DNA from: Dasypus novemcinctus
Lineage: Eukaryota; Chordata; Mammalia; Cingulata; Dasypodidae
NCBI RefSeq assembly: GCF_030445035.2
Contig: NC_080695.1
Location: 52,655,954-52,719,953 of the forward strand
Direction: 5' to 3'
DNA length: 64,000 bases
Part shown: positions 1-10,255 of the stretch, piece by piece
Layout: each line of letters begins with the position of its first letter
How positions within the stretch are numbered: the first letter of the stretch is position 1
The notes under the pieces: generated by a model
Database searches by the model: none
The model's input: the letters and a program-made list of their open reading frames with translations, nothing else
Told to the model about the DNA's origin: nothing
Position numbers and translations under genes: made by a program

Positions 1-424
1 TGACCAAGTTACTGGATTCAGATCTTCTCTTCCATTTGTTCTATTAGCTCTTGCAAATCTTGAGTATTTTGTAGGGCGTGTGTTTCAGTAGAATAAAATC
101 TTTGATGTCTTTAAGGAATCTTAACTAGCGTTTTCGGGACGTGGAGTTGTCCTGGATAGTGCTTCACGGACAATTACGGGACATTGTAGATCCCCACAGG
201 GCCCACTGGATGGAATGTGGGAGAGTTTGGGCTATGATGTGGACCATTGACTATGGGGTGCAGTGATGCTCAGAGATGAACTTACCAGGTGCAATGGATG
301 TGTCATGATGATGGAAGAGAGTGTTGCTGTGGGGGGAGTGGGGAGCGGGGGTGGTGGGGTTGAATGGGACCTCATATTTTTTTTTAATGTAATTTAAAAA
401 AATAATAAATAATTTTAAAAAAAG
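1..424 (+). mobile_element. L1 3' end, 5'-truncated, plus strand
   Basis: From about 120 the sequence is the reverse-complement counterpart of the 3' UTR ends of the two large minus-strand L1s: it shares the stretch on the 'cccactggatgga' motif, the 'ggggttgaatgggacc' motif and 'taatgtaattt', and ends in an A-rich tail near 395-425. It is a short, dead L1 tail. The first ~120 bases are less clear and may be more of the same element or flank. Confidence 0.75.
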
Positions 425-1476
425 TGTCATTTGTTTTGGGTATAAAATAAGGCTAATATTCCAACCAAATGCTGTAGACTGATTTGGTGAGGAGTATACT
501 CTTGGAGAATTAGACTTGAGTAATCCCTTACTCTTCATAAATGTGCCTCTCCAATTTAGAATTAGGTTACTTTAAAAAATGCACAAAACCAAAACAAAAT
601 TTAAAAAACTAAAAAACACTTGCAGTGCATTTTGTGTTCTTCCTCTATAAAAATAATTTCTCTGAAAATGGACTTTCTGTGGCTATTGTCATTTGTGACT
701 GCACTTGTACTTTATTCTCCAAGTATGTGGTACTCTGAGAAGATCTGTTTTGTTGAGCTAATGCAATTTAGTTATTTTTCATTGTTAAAGCCACTACTCT
801 TGTCTGCCATCAAACCGTGAAACCACACGACTTGCTATTTCCACTATTTCCACTATTTCCTTCATTCTGTGCTCACCAGATCTTCTTTAGAGAAACGTTT
901 CTGATTTCATTTCTTGTTTTTTAAAGAATGAATCTCTCCCTACAGTGGCCCTATGGTTCCATAAATATCTATTGTTTTCTTCCTGACAGGGATTCAGCAA
1001 TTCCAACATCCATTCAGCCCCCTGTTTGCTGCCCTAGTCTCCCTCCAAAGCCCCCTCCCTAGCTCTGGCCCTTATCCCCTTTCCTGCCCCAGTCTCATAA
1101 CTACTCTCCTTAATTCAAATTTCCTGCCCTTCTGTGACCATCGCAATATCTTATCTATCCTCGCTAGAGCTACTGGGGTGAACTTTCTAGACTATGCATC
1201 ATTCATGTTATTCCAGGCTCAGTCTAGAGAGGACATGCCACTCCCTGCAGGGCTGATGCAGCCCCCTGCACAGGGCAGAGTCCCTCCCTTCCATGGGTCT
1301 CTGGTGGCCTCTCCCAGTTCCTTTCCTGCAGTCCCCTCCCAAGCACACCCGCTGCACCCCTTTGTGAAGCTGCCTCAGGTCCCAGAAGCCTCTCTACCTC
1401 TGTGTGGACTGTGTTCTCAACAGCAAATATTTTTCATGAGTGACTGGATGTGGTGTGTATTTCTGTTCCATCTTAG
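425..1476. other. Non-coding stretch upstream of the TANGO1-like exons
   Basis: No convincing gene. 835-1180 is pyrimidine-rich with a 'ccactatttc' short duplication near 839-858. Open reading frames here lack homology I recognise. It is probably intron of the TANGO1-like gene, ending in the acceptor at 1471-1476. Confidence 0.4.
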
Positions 1477-1577
1477 TATGCTCAAACTGAAGGCTCATGA
1501 GCAGGAAGAAAGGCAGGCACGGCTGTCAGAGGTAGAGGAGAAAGTGAACATGCTGCAAAGGAAGTCCAGAAGTACAA
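1477..1577 (+). pseudogene. TANGO1/cTAGE5-like coiled-coil exon (frameshifted)
   Basis: The exon follows an acceptor (ttctgttccatcttag) and ends before gtgaat. It reads KLKAHEQEERQARLSEVEEK and so on, matching in spacing the TANGO1/cTAGE5 coiled-coil segment that precedes their E-E-V-x-x-Y-K motif. To reach the homologous E-V-Q-K-Y-K ending, the reading frame must shift by one base near 1556-1562, where one nucleotide appears missing. In the shifted frame the exon ends with two bases that complete a codon with the first base of the next exon, so the phase agrees. TANGO1 and cTAGE5 (known) act at ER exit sites to load bulky cargo such as procollagen. Either this paralog is a pseudogene or the lost base is a sequence error. 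Confidence 0.65.
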
Positions 1578-2253
1578 GTGAATTCCCCCACCAAACACCA
1601 TGGGTTATGAGAAACCCTGTTGGAAGTTTTTGTTTCAGTCCTTTTGTACACTATTTAGAGAAAAATAGCATAGAACCAGAAATAAATGGTCAGAAGACCT
1701 AGAAAATTCACACAAGGAAAAAAAGCTTACAAATGAAGGAAAGTATGATATTTTCAAAAATTTCCCAATCCTTCTTGTTTGTCAGAATGTACAGAACCTT
1801 GGCTCATGCAAACATTTCTGGGGGTGGTGTAAATGATGAAACTCCTTAGGAAAGTAGTTTGGTGTAGGATGAGTCACAACCCCTAAACATGATTGTGCCA
1901 TTTGAGAGCTCCAGTTGTTGCAGCCCTGGGCAATGTGCTAAGAACATAAGTAAAGGAAGATTCAAGCTGTGATGAAAGATATTCTTAGCAGGAATAATCA
2001 GGGAAATCCTGAGACTGGCTAAGAACATTAAAGCACATCACTCAGAACCTTCCAAGGCTGTAAAGAATAAGTGAGGGAACTATGGAGCAATGCTTTTATC
2101 CTGTTGTGTCCTTCTAATCATGTGCCATGAGCTTTCGCATGTATGGATAATGTCTCCAAGGGACAGTTTTTAGGGTGATGGGAACAGAGCAGATCCCTTA
2201 AATTTGTCACCAATATTGTGCTTTTTACTGATGTAAGCCATTGTCACTCACAG

Positions 2254-2314
2254 GCAAAACATTAAGGAAATGGAAGAGAAGCTGCAGGCAGCAGAGTGCT
2301 CATATAGAGAACAG
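2254..2314 (+). CDS. TANGO1/cTAGE5-like coiled-coil exon
   Basis: A 61-base exon between tcactcacag and gtaaca. It encodes QNIKEMEEKLQAAECSYREQ, which aligns without gaps to the family segment R-I-E-E-M-E-x-E-L-Q-x-x-x-x-S-(F/Y)-x-x-Q that lies directly before the HEKKAHxNW motif. It ends in phase 0, as the next exon requires. The heptad pattern fits a coiled coil, which in the family mediates TANGO1-cTAGE5 pairing at ER exit sites. No frameshift or stop is seen in this exon. It belongs to the same gene as 1477-1577, 2426-2461 and 2539-2606. Confidence 0.75.
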
Positions 2315-2425
2315 GTAACAAATGATAGAGCCAGATGCTTGCAGATTCTTCAGCACCCCATGCAGATGATTATAATGGCCTTGAGGATCCCTAAACACTT
2401 ATTTTTGATTTGTTGTTTTTTTCAG

Positions 2426-2461
2426 ATCACTTGTCATGAGAAGAAAGCTCATGACAACTGG
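2426..2461 (+). CDS. TANGO1/cTAGE5-like micro-exon, HEKKAHDNW motif
   Basis: A 36-base exon between a strong acceptor (ttgtttttttcag) and donor gtaagt. It encodes ITCHEKKAHDNW. The HEKKAH(D/E)NW signature is diagnostic of the TANGO1/cTAGE family and sits near the end of the second coiled coil. The exon is exactly 12 codons, in phase 0 at both ends, and intact. Because introns are present, this locus is not a processed CTAGE retrocopy of the kind known in primates. Confidence 0.85.
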
Positions 2462-2538
2462 GTAAGTTGTTTCTTTCTTTCCTTCCTTCTGTGTACCATC
2501 TACTACAACTGAAAGTGGATATGTTTTTTAATCTACAG

Positions 2539-2606
2539 ATAAAAGTTCTTACTTTGGAGAGAGAATTGGTTGAACAGACCAGAGAGGATGACTACTTGAA
2601 ATATAA
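2539..2606 (+). CDS. TANGO1/cTAGE5-like exon after HEKKAHDNW
   Basis: A 68-base exon between ttttaatctacag and gtatgg. It encodes IKVLTLERELVEQTREDDYL followed by KYK. This equals in length (23 residues) the family segment after HEKKAHxNW and shares the E-R-x-x-x-x-x-x-(R/K)-E spacing. It is intact. It is the last coiled-coil exon I can identify before the large intron that now holds L1 copy 1. The next expected exon, leading into the proline-rich domain, was not found between 11931 and 13850. Confidence 0.7.
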
Positions 2607-2816
2607 GTATGGGCTTTAAAAATATATATATTTTTTATTTTGAAATAATTTCAAACTTATTTAAATGATTACAAAAAGAATAGCAAATCCATTCATAGAA
2701 CTCCATCATGCCCTGCCCCAGATACTTAACTCCACCAATTTTAACATTTTGCCACATTTTCCACATCATTCTTTCTATCCACTTGTCTTTCTCTAATGTC
2801 TGTCTATCTATCTATC

Positions 2817-2863
<47 letters not shown>

Positions 2864-2876
2864 ATCTAACTGTATC
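2607..2876 (-). mobile_element. Decayed L1-type 3' UTR fragment
   Basis: 'ttcaaacttatttaaatgattac...tagaactccatcatgccctgcccca...ttaacattttgccacatttt' resembles the widespread old mammalian L1 3' UTR (aagttgcaaa..., 'attttgccac') in minus orientation. There is no coding sequence. L1 copy 1 inserted at its right end. Confidence 0.5.
2803..2864 (+). repeat. (TCTA)n microsatellite
   Basis: About 14 tandem TCTA/TATC units, with one 'catc' interruption near 2816 and another at the right end. It lies just left of the L1 copy 1 target-site duplication. Confidence 0.95.
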
Positions 2877-2896
2877 TATACATGTTTTAAATATTT
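2877..2896. repeat. Target-site duplication of L1 copy 1 (left)
   Basis: tatacatgttttaaatattt; identical to 11911-11930. Confidence 0.9.
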
Positions 2897-2918
2897 TTTT
2901 TTTGTTTTTTGTTTTTCT

Positions 2919-3459
2919 GTTGGCTTTTCTAAAGAGTATTTACTTGGGATAAAAGCTTATCAGGTTACATGTGCTCACTTTGGCAGCACATATACCAAAA
3001 TTGGAACAACACAGAGAAGACCAGCATGGCCCCCACGCAAGGATGACACGCAAATTTGGGAAGAGTTCCATATTTTTCTTGGAATAAATTTACTGATGCA
3101 CATTCAAAAAAAAAAAAGCTTACAGGTTACAAGGCCCTAAAGAGTCCAACTCAAGTTACCATAAGAGGTTCTTTCTTACCAAAGTCAGTTGCCACATGTT
3201 GAAGCAAGATGGTGGACCTGGTCTCTCCTTTCTTCTTCTTCTTCAGGCTTCATGGATCCAGCTTCTTCCAATCTCAGCTATAGGCTGGCATAGGGCTTGT
3301 TTCTTTCTGGGCTTCCTCAGCTCAACTTCTCTGTTCTTTTCAGGTATAAGCTATCAGGCAAATGACTCATCTCTCTTCCCAAGGCACAGGATCAAAGTTA
3401 TCTCCTCTGCTGTGTCTATGGAGCTCTCTTTCTTCCTGTGCCTTCTTCTGTGTGTCTTC
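2919..3459 (-). mobile_element. 3'-transduced segment carried by L1 copy 1
   Basis: This segment lies inside the target-site duplications of L1 copy 1 but beyond the L1's own A tail (T-run at 3460-3472), and it ends in a second A-rich tail. That is the signature of read-through transcription and 3' transduction. The DNA is part of an interspersed repeat also seen at 20553-20826 (shared 'tctgttggctttt...gggataaaagctta...aaggcc...accaaagtcag...ttgaagcaagatgg'), interrupted by a U6 retrocopy. On the minus strand an AGTAAA, a known variant poly(A) signal, precedes the final tail by about 20 bases. Confidence 0.8.
2971..3077 (+). pseudogene. U6 snRNA retrocopy
   Basis: A full-length, 107-base U6-like sequence from gtgctcactt to catattttt. 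It differs from the canonical mammalian U6 at about 12 positions by eye, mostly transitions; the ACAGAGA box is kept. U6 is the catalytic spliceosomal snRNA. No PSE or TATA box is visible at the expected upstream distances, so it is not expected to be transcribed. It is flanked by near-identical repeats (aagcttatcaggttac at 2953-2968; aagcttacaggttac at 3116-3130) and followed, after 28 extra bases, by a 12-A tail, so it was retroposed by L1 machinery. Confidence 0.9.
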
Positions 3460-3472
3460 TTTTTTTTTTTTT

Positions 3473-5397
3473 ATTGACTTTGTAATAATATTACATTAAA
3501 AATATATATGTGAGGTCCCATTCAACCCCACCCCCCCACCTCCCCTCTCCACCCCCAACAACACTCGTTCCCATCATCATGACACATCCATTGGATTTGG
3601 TAGGTACATCTTTGGGCACCTCTGCACCTCATAGACAATGGTCCACATCATGGCCCATACTCTCCTCCATTCCATCCAGTGGGCCCTGTGAGGATTTACA
3701 ATGTCCGGTGATTACCTCTGAAGCACCATCCAGGGCAGCACCATGTCCCAAAGATGCCTCCACCTCTCATCTCTTCCTGCCTTTCCCCATACCCATCGTC
3801 CACCATGTCCACTTTTCCCAATCCAATGCCACCTCTTCTATGTGGACATTGGATTGGTTGTGTCCATTGCACCTCTATGTCAAGAGGAGGCTCAGATTCC
3901 ACATGGATGCTGGATGCAATCCTCCCATTTTCAGTTGTAATCACTCTAGGCTCCATGGTGTGGTGGTTGTCCTTCTTCAACTCCATCTTAGCTGAGTGTG
4001 GTAAGTCCAATAGATCAGATTGTAGGTGCTGGAGTCTGTTGAGGCTCAGGACCTAGCTATCACATTGTCAGTCCAGAGATTCAAATCCCCTAAATATATC
4101 TTAAACCCCAACATTAACTGCACCTCCAGCACATTAGCATGAAAGTCTTTTGAAGGGAGATCCCATCTGAGTCCAGATTCATCACACATAAACACCATTT
4201 CCAAAGAGGGGCCATCTGCCCTGGTAGTTAACCCCATCGGCCATGACCATAACTCCCATGGGTCTCTTTAGCCCTCAAAGGAACCAATATCTGGGGGTTG
4301 TATCTGCTTTATCTGTCTCTCTGACTCTGCTCAGTTGTGCATGAGGGCAATCCTTCTGCCAGCCTCCAGACTCTTTTTTAGAAACTCGTAGCCATATAAA
4401 CTCATTTCTCCTTTCCATTTCCCCCTTACTTTAGGTCAAACAGCATTTTAAAGTCATGTTATTTTATGTAGACATGGATATTCTGCTGATCCGCATTGAA
4501 CCTTCCGTATAAGGTCCTTTTCCAGTTGCATCATCAGTTGGTAGTTGATAGTGGTCCCTCGTTGCCAGGGAGGCTCATCCCCGGGTGTCATGGCCCACGC
4601 TGGGGGGAAGGCATTGCATTTACATGCTGAGTTTGGCTTCGAGACTGGCCACATTTGAGTAACATGAAGGCTGACAGGAGGAAATTCCCAGGCACAATGT
4701 TGCTCTAGGCCTTGTTCTTATTTTAGGTTTATCAGCTCACAAGCATAGTCATTAGCATCAGGGGCTCACTGTTGAACCCTCACTCCCTCCCGGTCCCCGC
4801 CGCTGTACCTGGGAGACTGTCGCTGCTCCCCTAGGGACCACGACAGAGCACCACTGGCCAGGAACCCAGTACCCCCCCTGCTGTGGTTTTTAATTGTTGC
4901 CACTATGAGTATATCCAAACATTACCATGCACCCTGGACATATGTTCTGTACAGCTCCCTGTCAGCCATATATCACCTGTCATTGGTATCCCATACCAGT
5001 ATCCCTCCATTGCCATTGTTGAAACACTCTGTGATCCAGAACTCCCCGAAATTTGAAGCCCAATATAATGTCATGGTCCTTTACTAGGGAATGGCATATA
5101 GCGATGGGTTTAAAGGATAGATAAAGAACTTGGATAAAGTTAGATAAAGAACTTAGATAAAGAATGTTGACTTGGACCATATTACCCCTCTTCCCATCCC
5201 CAGCCCCCCTCAAACCCAGAAAACCCCACCCGAAGGTAACCCCTTGCCCCCATTTTGTCCCTTCTTTGTGCTCATACTTACCCCCAGCTCATCACAGATT
5301 CCACCCCTACAGACATTAACTCACAGCCTTCCTCCACCCCCCGATTTCCAGTAAGCCACTTTTCCAGACTCTAGCTCTCTGAGGCAGTTAACTTATT
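3473..5397 (-). other. L1 copy 1 3' UTR
   Basis: About 1.9 kb between the ORF2 stop and the internal A tail. The terminal AATAAA (plus-strand 'tttatt' at 3470-3475) overlaps the start of the T-run. C-rich (G-rich on the L1 strand) tracts lie at 3527-3560 and 5200-5350, as expected for the G-rich polypurine region of mammalian L1 3' UTRs. It aligns with 26930-28640 of copy 2 but lacks about 875 bp present there. Confidence 0.8.
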
Positions 5398-8055
5398 TCA
5401 TATCATTGAGGTCATATAGTATTTGTCCTTCAATGCCTGGGTTGCTTCACTCAACATAAGATTCTCAAGGTTCATCCATGTTATCACGTGCGATTGTAGT
5501 GTATTGGTTCTTACAGCTGAGTAGTATTCCATTGTGTGTATATACCACATTTTATTGATCCACTCATCTGTTGATGGACTTTTGGATTGATTCCAACTTT
5601 TGGCGATGGTGAACAATGCTGCTATGAACATTGGTGTACATATATCAGTTTGTGTCCTTGTTTTCAGATCTGATGGGTATATACCCAGCAGTGGTATTGC
5701 TGGGTCATATGGCAAATCTATGGATAATTTTTTGAGAAACTGCCAAACTGTCCTCCAGAATGGTTGGATCCTTCTGCATTCCCACCAGCAATGGATGAGT
5801 GTTCCCCTTTCTTCACATCCTCTCCAGCATTTGTATTCTACTGTTTTTTTCATGGCTGCCAATCTTATGGGAGTAAGATGGTATCTCATTGTAGTTTTGA
5901 TTTGCATTTCCCTGATAGCTAGGGATTTGGAGCATTTTTTCATGTGCTTTTTAGCCATTTGTATTTCTTCTTTGGAGAAGTGTCTGTTTAAATCTTTTTC
6001 CCATTTTTTAAATGGGTTGTTTATCTTTTTGTTTTCGAGATCTATGAGTTCTTTATATATGCAAGTTATAAGTCTCTTATCAGATATATGGTTGCCAAAT
6101 ATTTTCTCCCATTGTGTGGGTTCCCTTTTTACTTTCTTGACAAACTCCTTTGAGGTGCAGAAGGCTTTAATTTTGAGGTAGTCCCATTTATCTATTTGTT
6201 CTTTTGCTGCTCGTGCTTTTGGTGTGATATTCATGAAGCCATTTCCTATTACAAGGTCCTGTAGATGTTTCCCTACACTGCTTTCTAAGGTCTTTATGGT
6301 CTTGGCTCTTATATTTAGGTCTTTGATCCATCTTGAGTTGATCTTTGTATAAGGTGTGAGATGGTAATCCTCTTTCATTCTTCTACATATAGCTATCCAG
6401 TTCTCCAGGCACCATTTGTTGAATAGGTCATTCTCTCCCACTTGTGAGTGTTTGGTGGCTTTATTGAATATTATATGGCTATATACATGAGGTTCTGTAT
6501 CTGAACTTTCAATTCGATTCCATTGGTCTGTGTGTCTCTCCTTATGCCAGTACCATGCTGTTTTCACTACTGTAGCTTTGTAGTATGTTTTGAAGTCAGG
6601 AAGTGTGATTCCTCCTATTTCGTTTTTCTTTTTCAATATGTCTTTGGCTATTCGGGGCCTCTTTTTATTCCAAATAAATTTCATAGTTAGTTTTTCTAGT
6701 TCCTTAAAGAAGGCTGTGTTGATTTTTATTGGGATTGCATTGAATGTGTAGATCAGTTTTGGTAGGATAGACATCTTAATAATATTCAGTCTTCCTATCC
6801 ATGAACAGGGAATATTCTTCCATTTATTTAGGTCTTCTTTGATTTCCTTGAACAATCTTGTATAGTTCTCGATGTATAAGTTTTTTACCTCTTTAGTTAA
6901 ATTTATTCCTAAGTATTTGATTTTTTTATTTACTATTGTGAATGGTATTTGTTTCTTGATTTCCTCCTGATCTTGCTCATTATTGGTGTATAGAAATGCT
7001 ACTGATTTTTGCGCATTGATCTTATAACCTGCGACTTTGCTAAACTCATTTATGAGTTCTAGGATCTTTGTTGTAGATCTCTCAGGGTTTTCTATATATA
7101 GGATCATGTCATCTGCAAATAATGAAATTTTGACTTCTTCCCTTCCAATTTGAATGCCTTTTATATCTGGTTCTTGTCTTAGTGCTCGAGCCAGTACTTC
7201 CAAGACAATGTTAAATAGGAGCGGAGACAATGGGCATCCTTGTCTTGTTCCTGATTTTAGAGGGAAGGATTTCAGGATTTCATCATTGTAAACAATGTTG
7301 GCTTTAGGTTTTTCATATATACTCTTTATCATGTTCAAAAAGTTTCCTTGTATTCCGATCTTTTGGAGTGTTTTTATCAGGAAGGGGTGCTGTATTTTGT
7401 CAAATGACTTTTCTGCATCTATAGATATAATCATGTGGTTTTTTTCTCTCAATCTGTTTATATGGTGTATTACATTGATTGATTTTCTTATGTTGAACCA
7501 TCCTTGCATACCTGGAATAAATCCCACTTGGTCATGGTGTATAATTCGTTTAATATGTTGTTGAATACGATTAGCAAGTATTTTGTTAAGTATTTTTGCG
7601 TCTAGGTTCATTAGAGAAATTGGTCTGTAATTTTCCTTTCTTGTGGTGTCTTTGTTTGGCTTTGGTACTAGGGTAATGTTGGCATCATAGAAGGAATTAG
7701 GCAGTGTTCCTTCTGTTTCGATTTTTTGGAATAGTTTCAACAGGATTGGTGTTAGTTCTTTCCGGAATGTTTTGTAGAATTCCCCTGTGAAGCCGTCTGG
7801 CCCTGGGCTCTTCTTAGTTGGGAGATTTTTAATGACTGATTCTATCTCTTTGCTTGTGATTGGTTTGTTAAGATCATCAATTTCTTCTTTCGTCAGTATG
7901 GGCTGCTTATGTATTTCTAGGAATTTGTCCATTTCCTCTAAATTGTCATTTTTGTTGGAATATAGTTTTTCAAAGTATCCTCTTATGATAGTCTTTATTT
8001 CTGTGGGGTCAGTGGTGATATCACCTTTCTCATTTCTTATTTTGTGTATTTGCAT
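5398..8055 (-). pseudogene. L1 ORF2, reverse transcriptase to C-terminus (copy 1)
   Basis: An open frame of 885 codons giving the reverse transcriptase and C-terminal part of ORF2p, the enzyme that nicks target DNA and copies L1 RNA by target-primed reverse transcription. Visible motifs: NYRPISLMN, the first catalytic Asp region ([11 protein letters not shown]), [14 protein letters not shown], the FADD catalytic box ([10 protein letters not shown], around residue 315) and the C-terminal Cys/His cluster (CWRGC...HCWWEC). It begins in a different frame from the endonuclease half. The join, at 8030-8070, lacks about two bases in an A-run relative to copy 2. Apart from this break the frame is complete, so this is a recently disabled copy or carries an assembly error in a homopolymer. 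Confidence 0.9.
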
Positions 8056-9253
8056 CTTTTCTCTTTTTTTTTGTTAGTCTCGCTAAAGGTTTGTCAATTT
8101 TGTTGATCTTCTCAAAAAACCAGCTCTTCGTCTTGTTTATCTTTTCAAGTGCTTTCTTATTTTCTATTTCATTTAGTTCTGCTCTTATCTTTGTTATTTC
8201 CTTCCTTCTTCTTCCTGTTGGGTTACTTTGTTGTTGTTTTTCTAATTCCTTCAAATGTGCAGTTAATTCTTCAATTTCTGCTCTTTCTTCTTTTTTGATA
8301 TCTGAATTTATGGCTATAAATTTCCCTCTCAGTACCGCTTTTGCTGCATCCCATAAATTTTGGTATGTTGTGTTATCATTATCATTTGTTTCAAGGTAGT
8401 CATTGATTTCTTTTGAGATTTCCTTTTTGACCCATTGTTTTTCTAAGAGTGTGCTGTTTAATTTCCAAATTGTCGTGTGAAGTCTGGGTCTCTGTCCCTT
8501 GCAAATTTCCAGCTTGACTCCACTGTGGTCAGAGATATTGTTTTGTATGATTTCGATCTTTCTGAATTCATTAAGCCTTTCTTTGTGGCCTAGCATATGG
8601 TCAATCTTGGAGAATGTTCCATGTGCGTTTGAGAAAAATGTATATCCTGCTGTGTTTGGGTGTAGCGATCTATATATGTCTATTATATCCAGCTCCTCTA
8701 ATATACTATTCAGATGTTTTGTTTCTTTGGTGATTCTCTTTTGAGATGTTCTGTCCAGAGTTGATAGTGGTGTATTAAAATCCCCCACTATAATTGTAGA
8801 TGTATCTATTCTTTCACTTAGTTTTTCCAACGTTTGCCTGACGTATTTAGAGGCACCCTTGTTAGGGGCATAGATATTTATGATTGTTCGATCTTCTTGA
8901 CAGATTTTCCCTTGGACTAAAATGTAGTATCCTTCTTTGTCTCTCACAATTGTTTCACATTTAAAGTCTATTTTGTCTGATATTAATATAGCTACTCCTG
9001 CCTTTTTTTGGTTATTGTTAGCTTGTATGATTGTTTTCCAGCCATTCACTTTCAATCTCCATGCGTCTCTGGGTCTAAGATGTGTCTCTTGTAGACAGCA
9101 TACGGATGGGTCATATTTCCTTATCCAATGTCCCAGTCTAAATCTTTTGATAGGTGAGTTTAATCCGTTGACATTCAGTGTTATTACTTTCAAGGAATTA
9201 TTTGTGTTAGCCATATTTTGATTGGATTTGTGTTTGTTATGTTTTGTTTGCAT
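8030..9253 (-). pseudogene. L1 ORF2, endonuclease half (copy 1)
   Basis: An open frame of 407 codons for the apurinic-endonuclease-like domain of ORF2p. Family catalytic residues are present: the N27 region (TLNVNGLN), E56 in CCLQETHLR, the D-x-N in VGDFNTPLS, and SDHSGVKLE near residue 240. The frame runs on past the endonuclease into [18 protein letters not shown] and then drops out of frame in an A-run, ending at 8030. The ATG at 9253 lies 33 bases after the ORF1 stop, the usual short L1 inter-ORF spacing. Confidence 0.9.
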
Positions 9254-9286
9254 TTTTTCCTTCTATTTTTGTCTTTTTTGTTGCTC

Positions 9287-10255
9287 TTACACTCTCCTCC
9301 AACTCTGCCTGTCCTGTTTTTTCCTTTCTTCCTGCAGAACTCCCTTTAGAATTTTTTGAAGGGGAGGTTTCTTGTTGGTATACTCTTTCAGTTTCTGTTT
9401 ATCTGCGAATATTTTGAACTCTCCATCATTTTTTAATGCTAGTTTAGCTGGATAGAGTATTCTTGGTGGGAATTTTTTTTCCTTTAGTACCTTGACTATA
9501 TCATACCACTGCCTTCTTGCCTCCATGGTTTCAGAAGAGAAATCAGCACTTAATCTTATGGCGCGTCCCTTGTATGTGATGGTTTTCTTTTCTCTTGCTG
9601 CTTTTAGGATTTTCTCTTTGTCTTGAGCATTGGATAATTTGATAAGTATATGTCTTGGGGTGGGCCTGTTGGGGTTTATGACTTGTGGAGTGCGCTGTGC
9701 TTCTTGGATATGTACATCTGTCTCTTTCAGTAGATTTGGGAAGTTTTCAGCCATTATTTCCTGCAACACTCCTTCTGACCCCTTTCCCTTCTCTTCACCT
9801 TCTGGAATGCCTATAATACGTATGTTTGAGCGTTTTGCATTGTCATTCAGGTCCCTAAATCCTAATTGGATTTTTTCTATCTTCTTATTGACCCCTTCTA
9901 CTATCTGTTTGATTTCTGATGTACTGTCTTCCACATCACTAATTCTCTGCTCTGTCTCTTCTAGTCTGCTGATATTTGCTGCAAGTGTATTTTTGATTTC
10001 TTGAACTGTGGTGTTCATTCCCATCATATCTGTTATGTTTTTGCGTATGTCTGCAATTTCCCCTCCAAGTGATGTCTTCATGTTGTTAACCTCTTTCATT
10101 ACTGCATCAAATTTTTCGGTGATAAATGTTCTGAGATCTTTCATTGCTTGTGCCAAGTTTTGCTCCCCTTCGTGATTATTGGTTTGTTGATTGGATTCAG
10201 CCATGTTTTCCTGATGTTTGGTTTGGTTTGTAGATTTTTGTTGCTTTCTGGTCAT
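9287..10255 (-). CDS. L1 ORF1p (copy 1), intact
   Basis: 322 codons, uninterrupted. ORF1p is the L1 RNA-binding trimer and nucleic-acid chaperone. The N-terminal ~50 residues are polar and Gln/Asn-rich. A coiled coil runs from about 55 to 150 (regular hydrophobic heptads, ...[14 protein letters not shown]...). The RRM begins around [14 protein letters not shown], and the C-terminal domain holds [16 protein letters not shown], a hallmark of mammalian ORF1p. Length is close to the ~338 residues of human ORF1p. It is nearly identical to 33626-34594. It could be functional if transcribed. Confidence 0.95.
   Translation of the reverse strand: MTRKQQKSTNQTKHQENMAESNQQTNNHEGEQNLAQAMKDLRTFITEKFDAVMKEVNNMKTSLGGEIADIRKNITDMMGMNTTVQEIKNTLAANISRLEETEQRISDVEDSTSEIKQIVEGVNKKIEKIQLGFRDLNDNAKRSNIRIIGIPEGEEKGKGSEGVLQEIMAENFPNLLKETDVHIQEAQRTPQVINPNRPTPRHILIKLSNAQDKEKILKAAREKKTITYKGRAIRLSADFSSETMEARRQWYDIVKVLKEKKFPPRILYPAKLALKNDGEFKIFADKQKLKEYTNKKPPLQKILKGVLQEERKKQDRQSWRRV

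Noticed and set aside
1178-1476. The upstream half of the 174-codon frame 1178-1702 as a longer exon
   Set aside because: A clear acceptor lies at 1471-1476 and family homology begins only after it; the Pro/Ser-rich upstream part has no match.
2803-2864. CRISPR-like array from regular short repeats
   Set aside because: A simple (TCTA)n microsatellite in a mammalian genome, without spacers. The 51-bp array at 35835 also lacks variable spacers.
2971-3077. Functional U6 snRNA gene
   Set aside because: About 12 substitutions, flanking repeats, an A tail and no visible PSE/TATA promoter indicate a retrocopy.
3510-4056. Open frames of 100-161 codons in 3510-4056 and 27048-27573
   Set aside because: They lie in the L1 3' UTR; the two copies differ by indels and stops, and no coding constraint or homology is seen.
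5600-6181. 193-codon plus-strand frame (and similar frames at 8091-9221, 9630-10004, 29937-30689 and 33969-34343)
   Set aside because: These are antisense shadows of the L1 ORF2 and ORF1 coding frames; both L1 copies show the same shadow.
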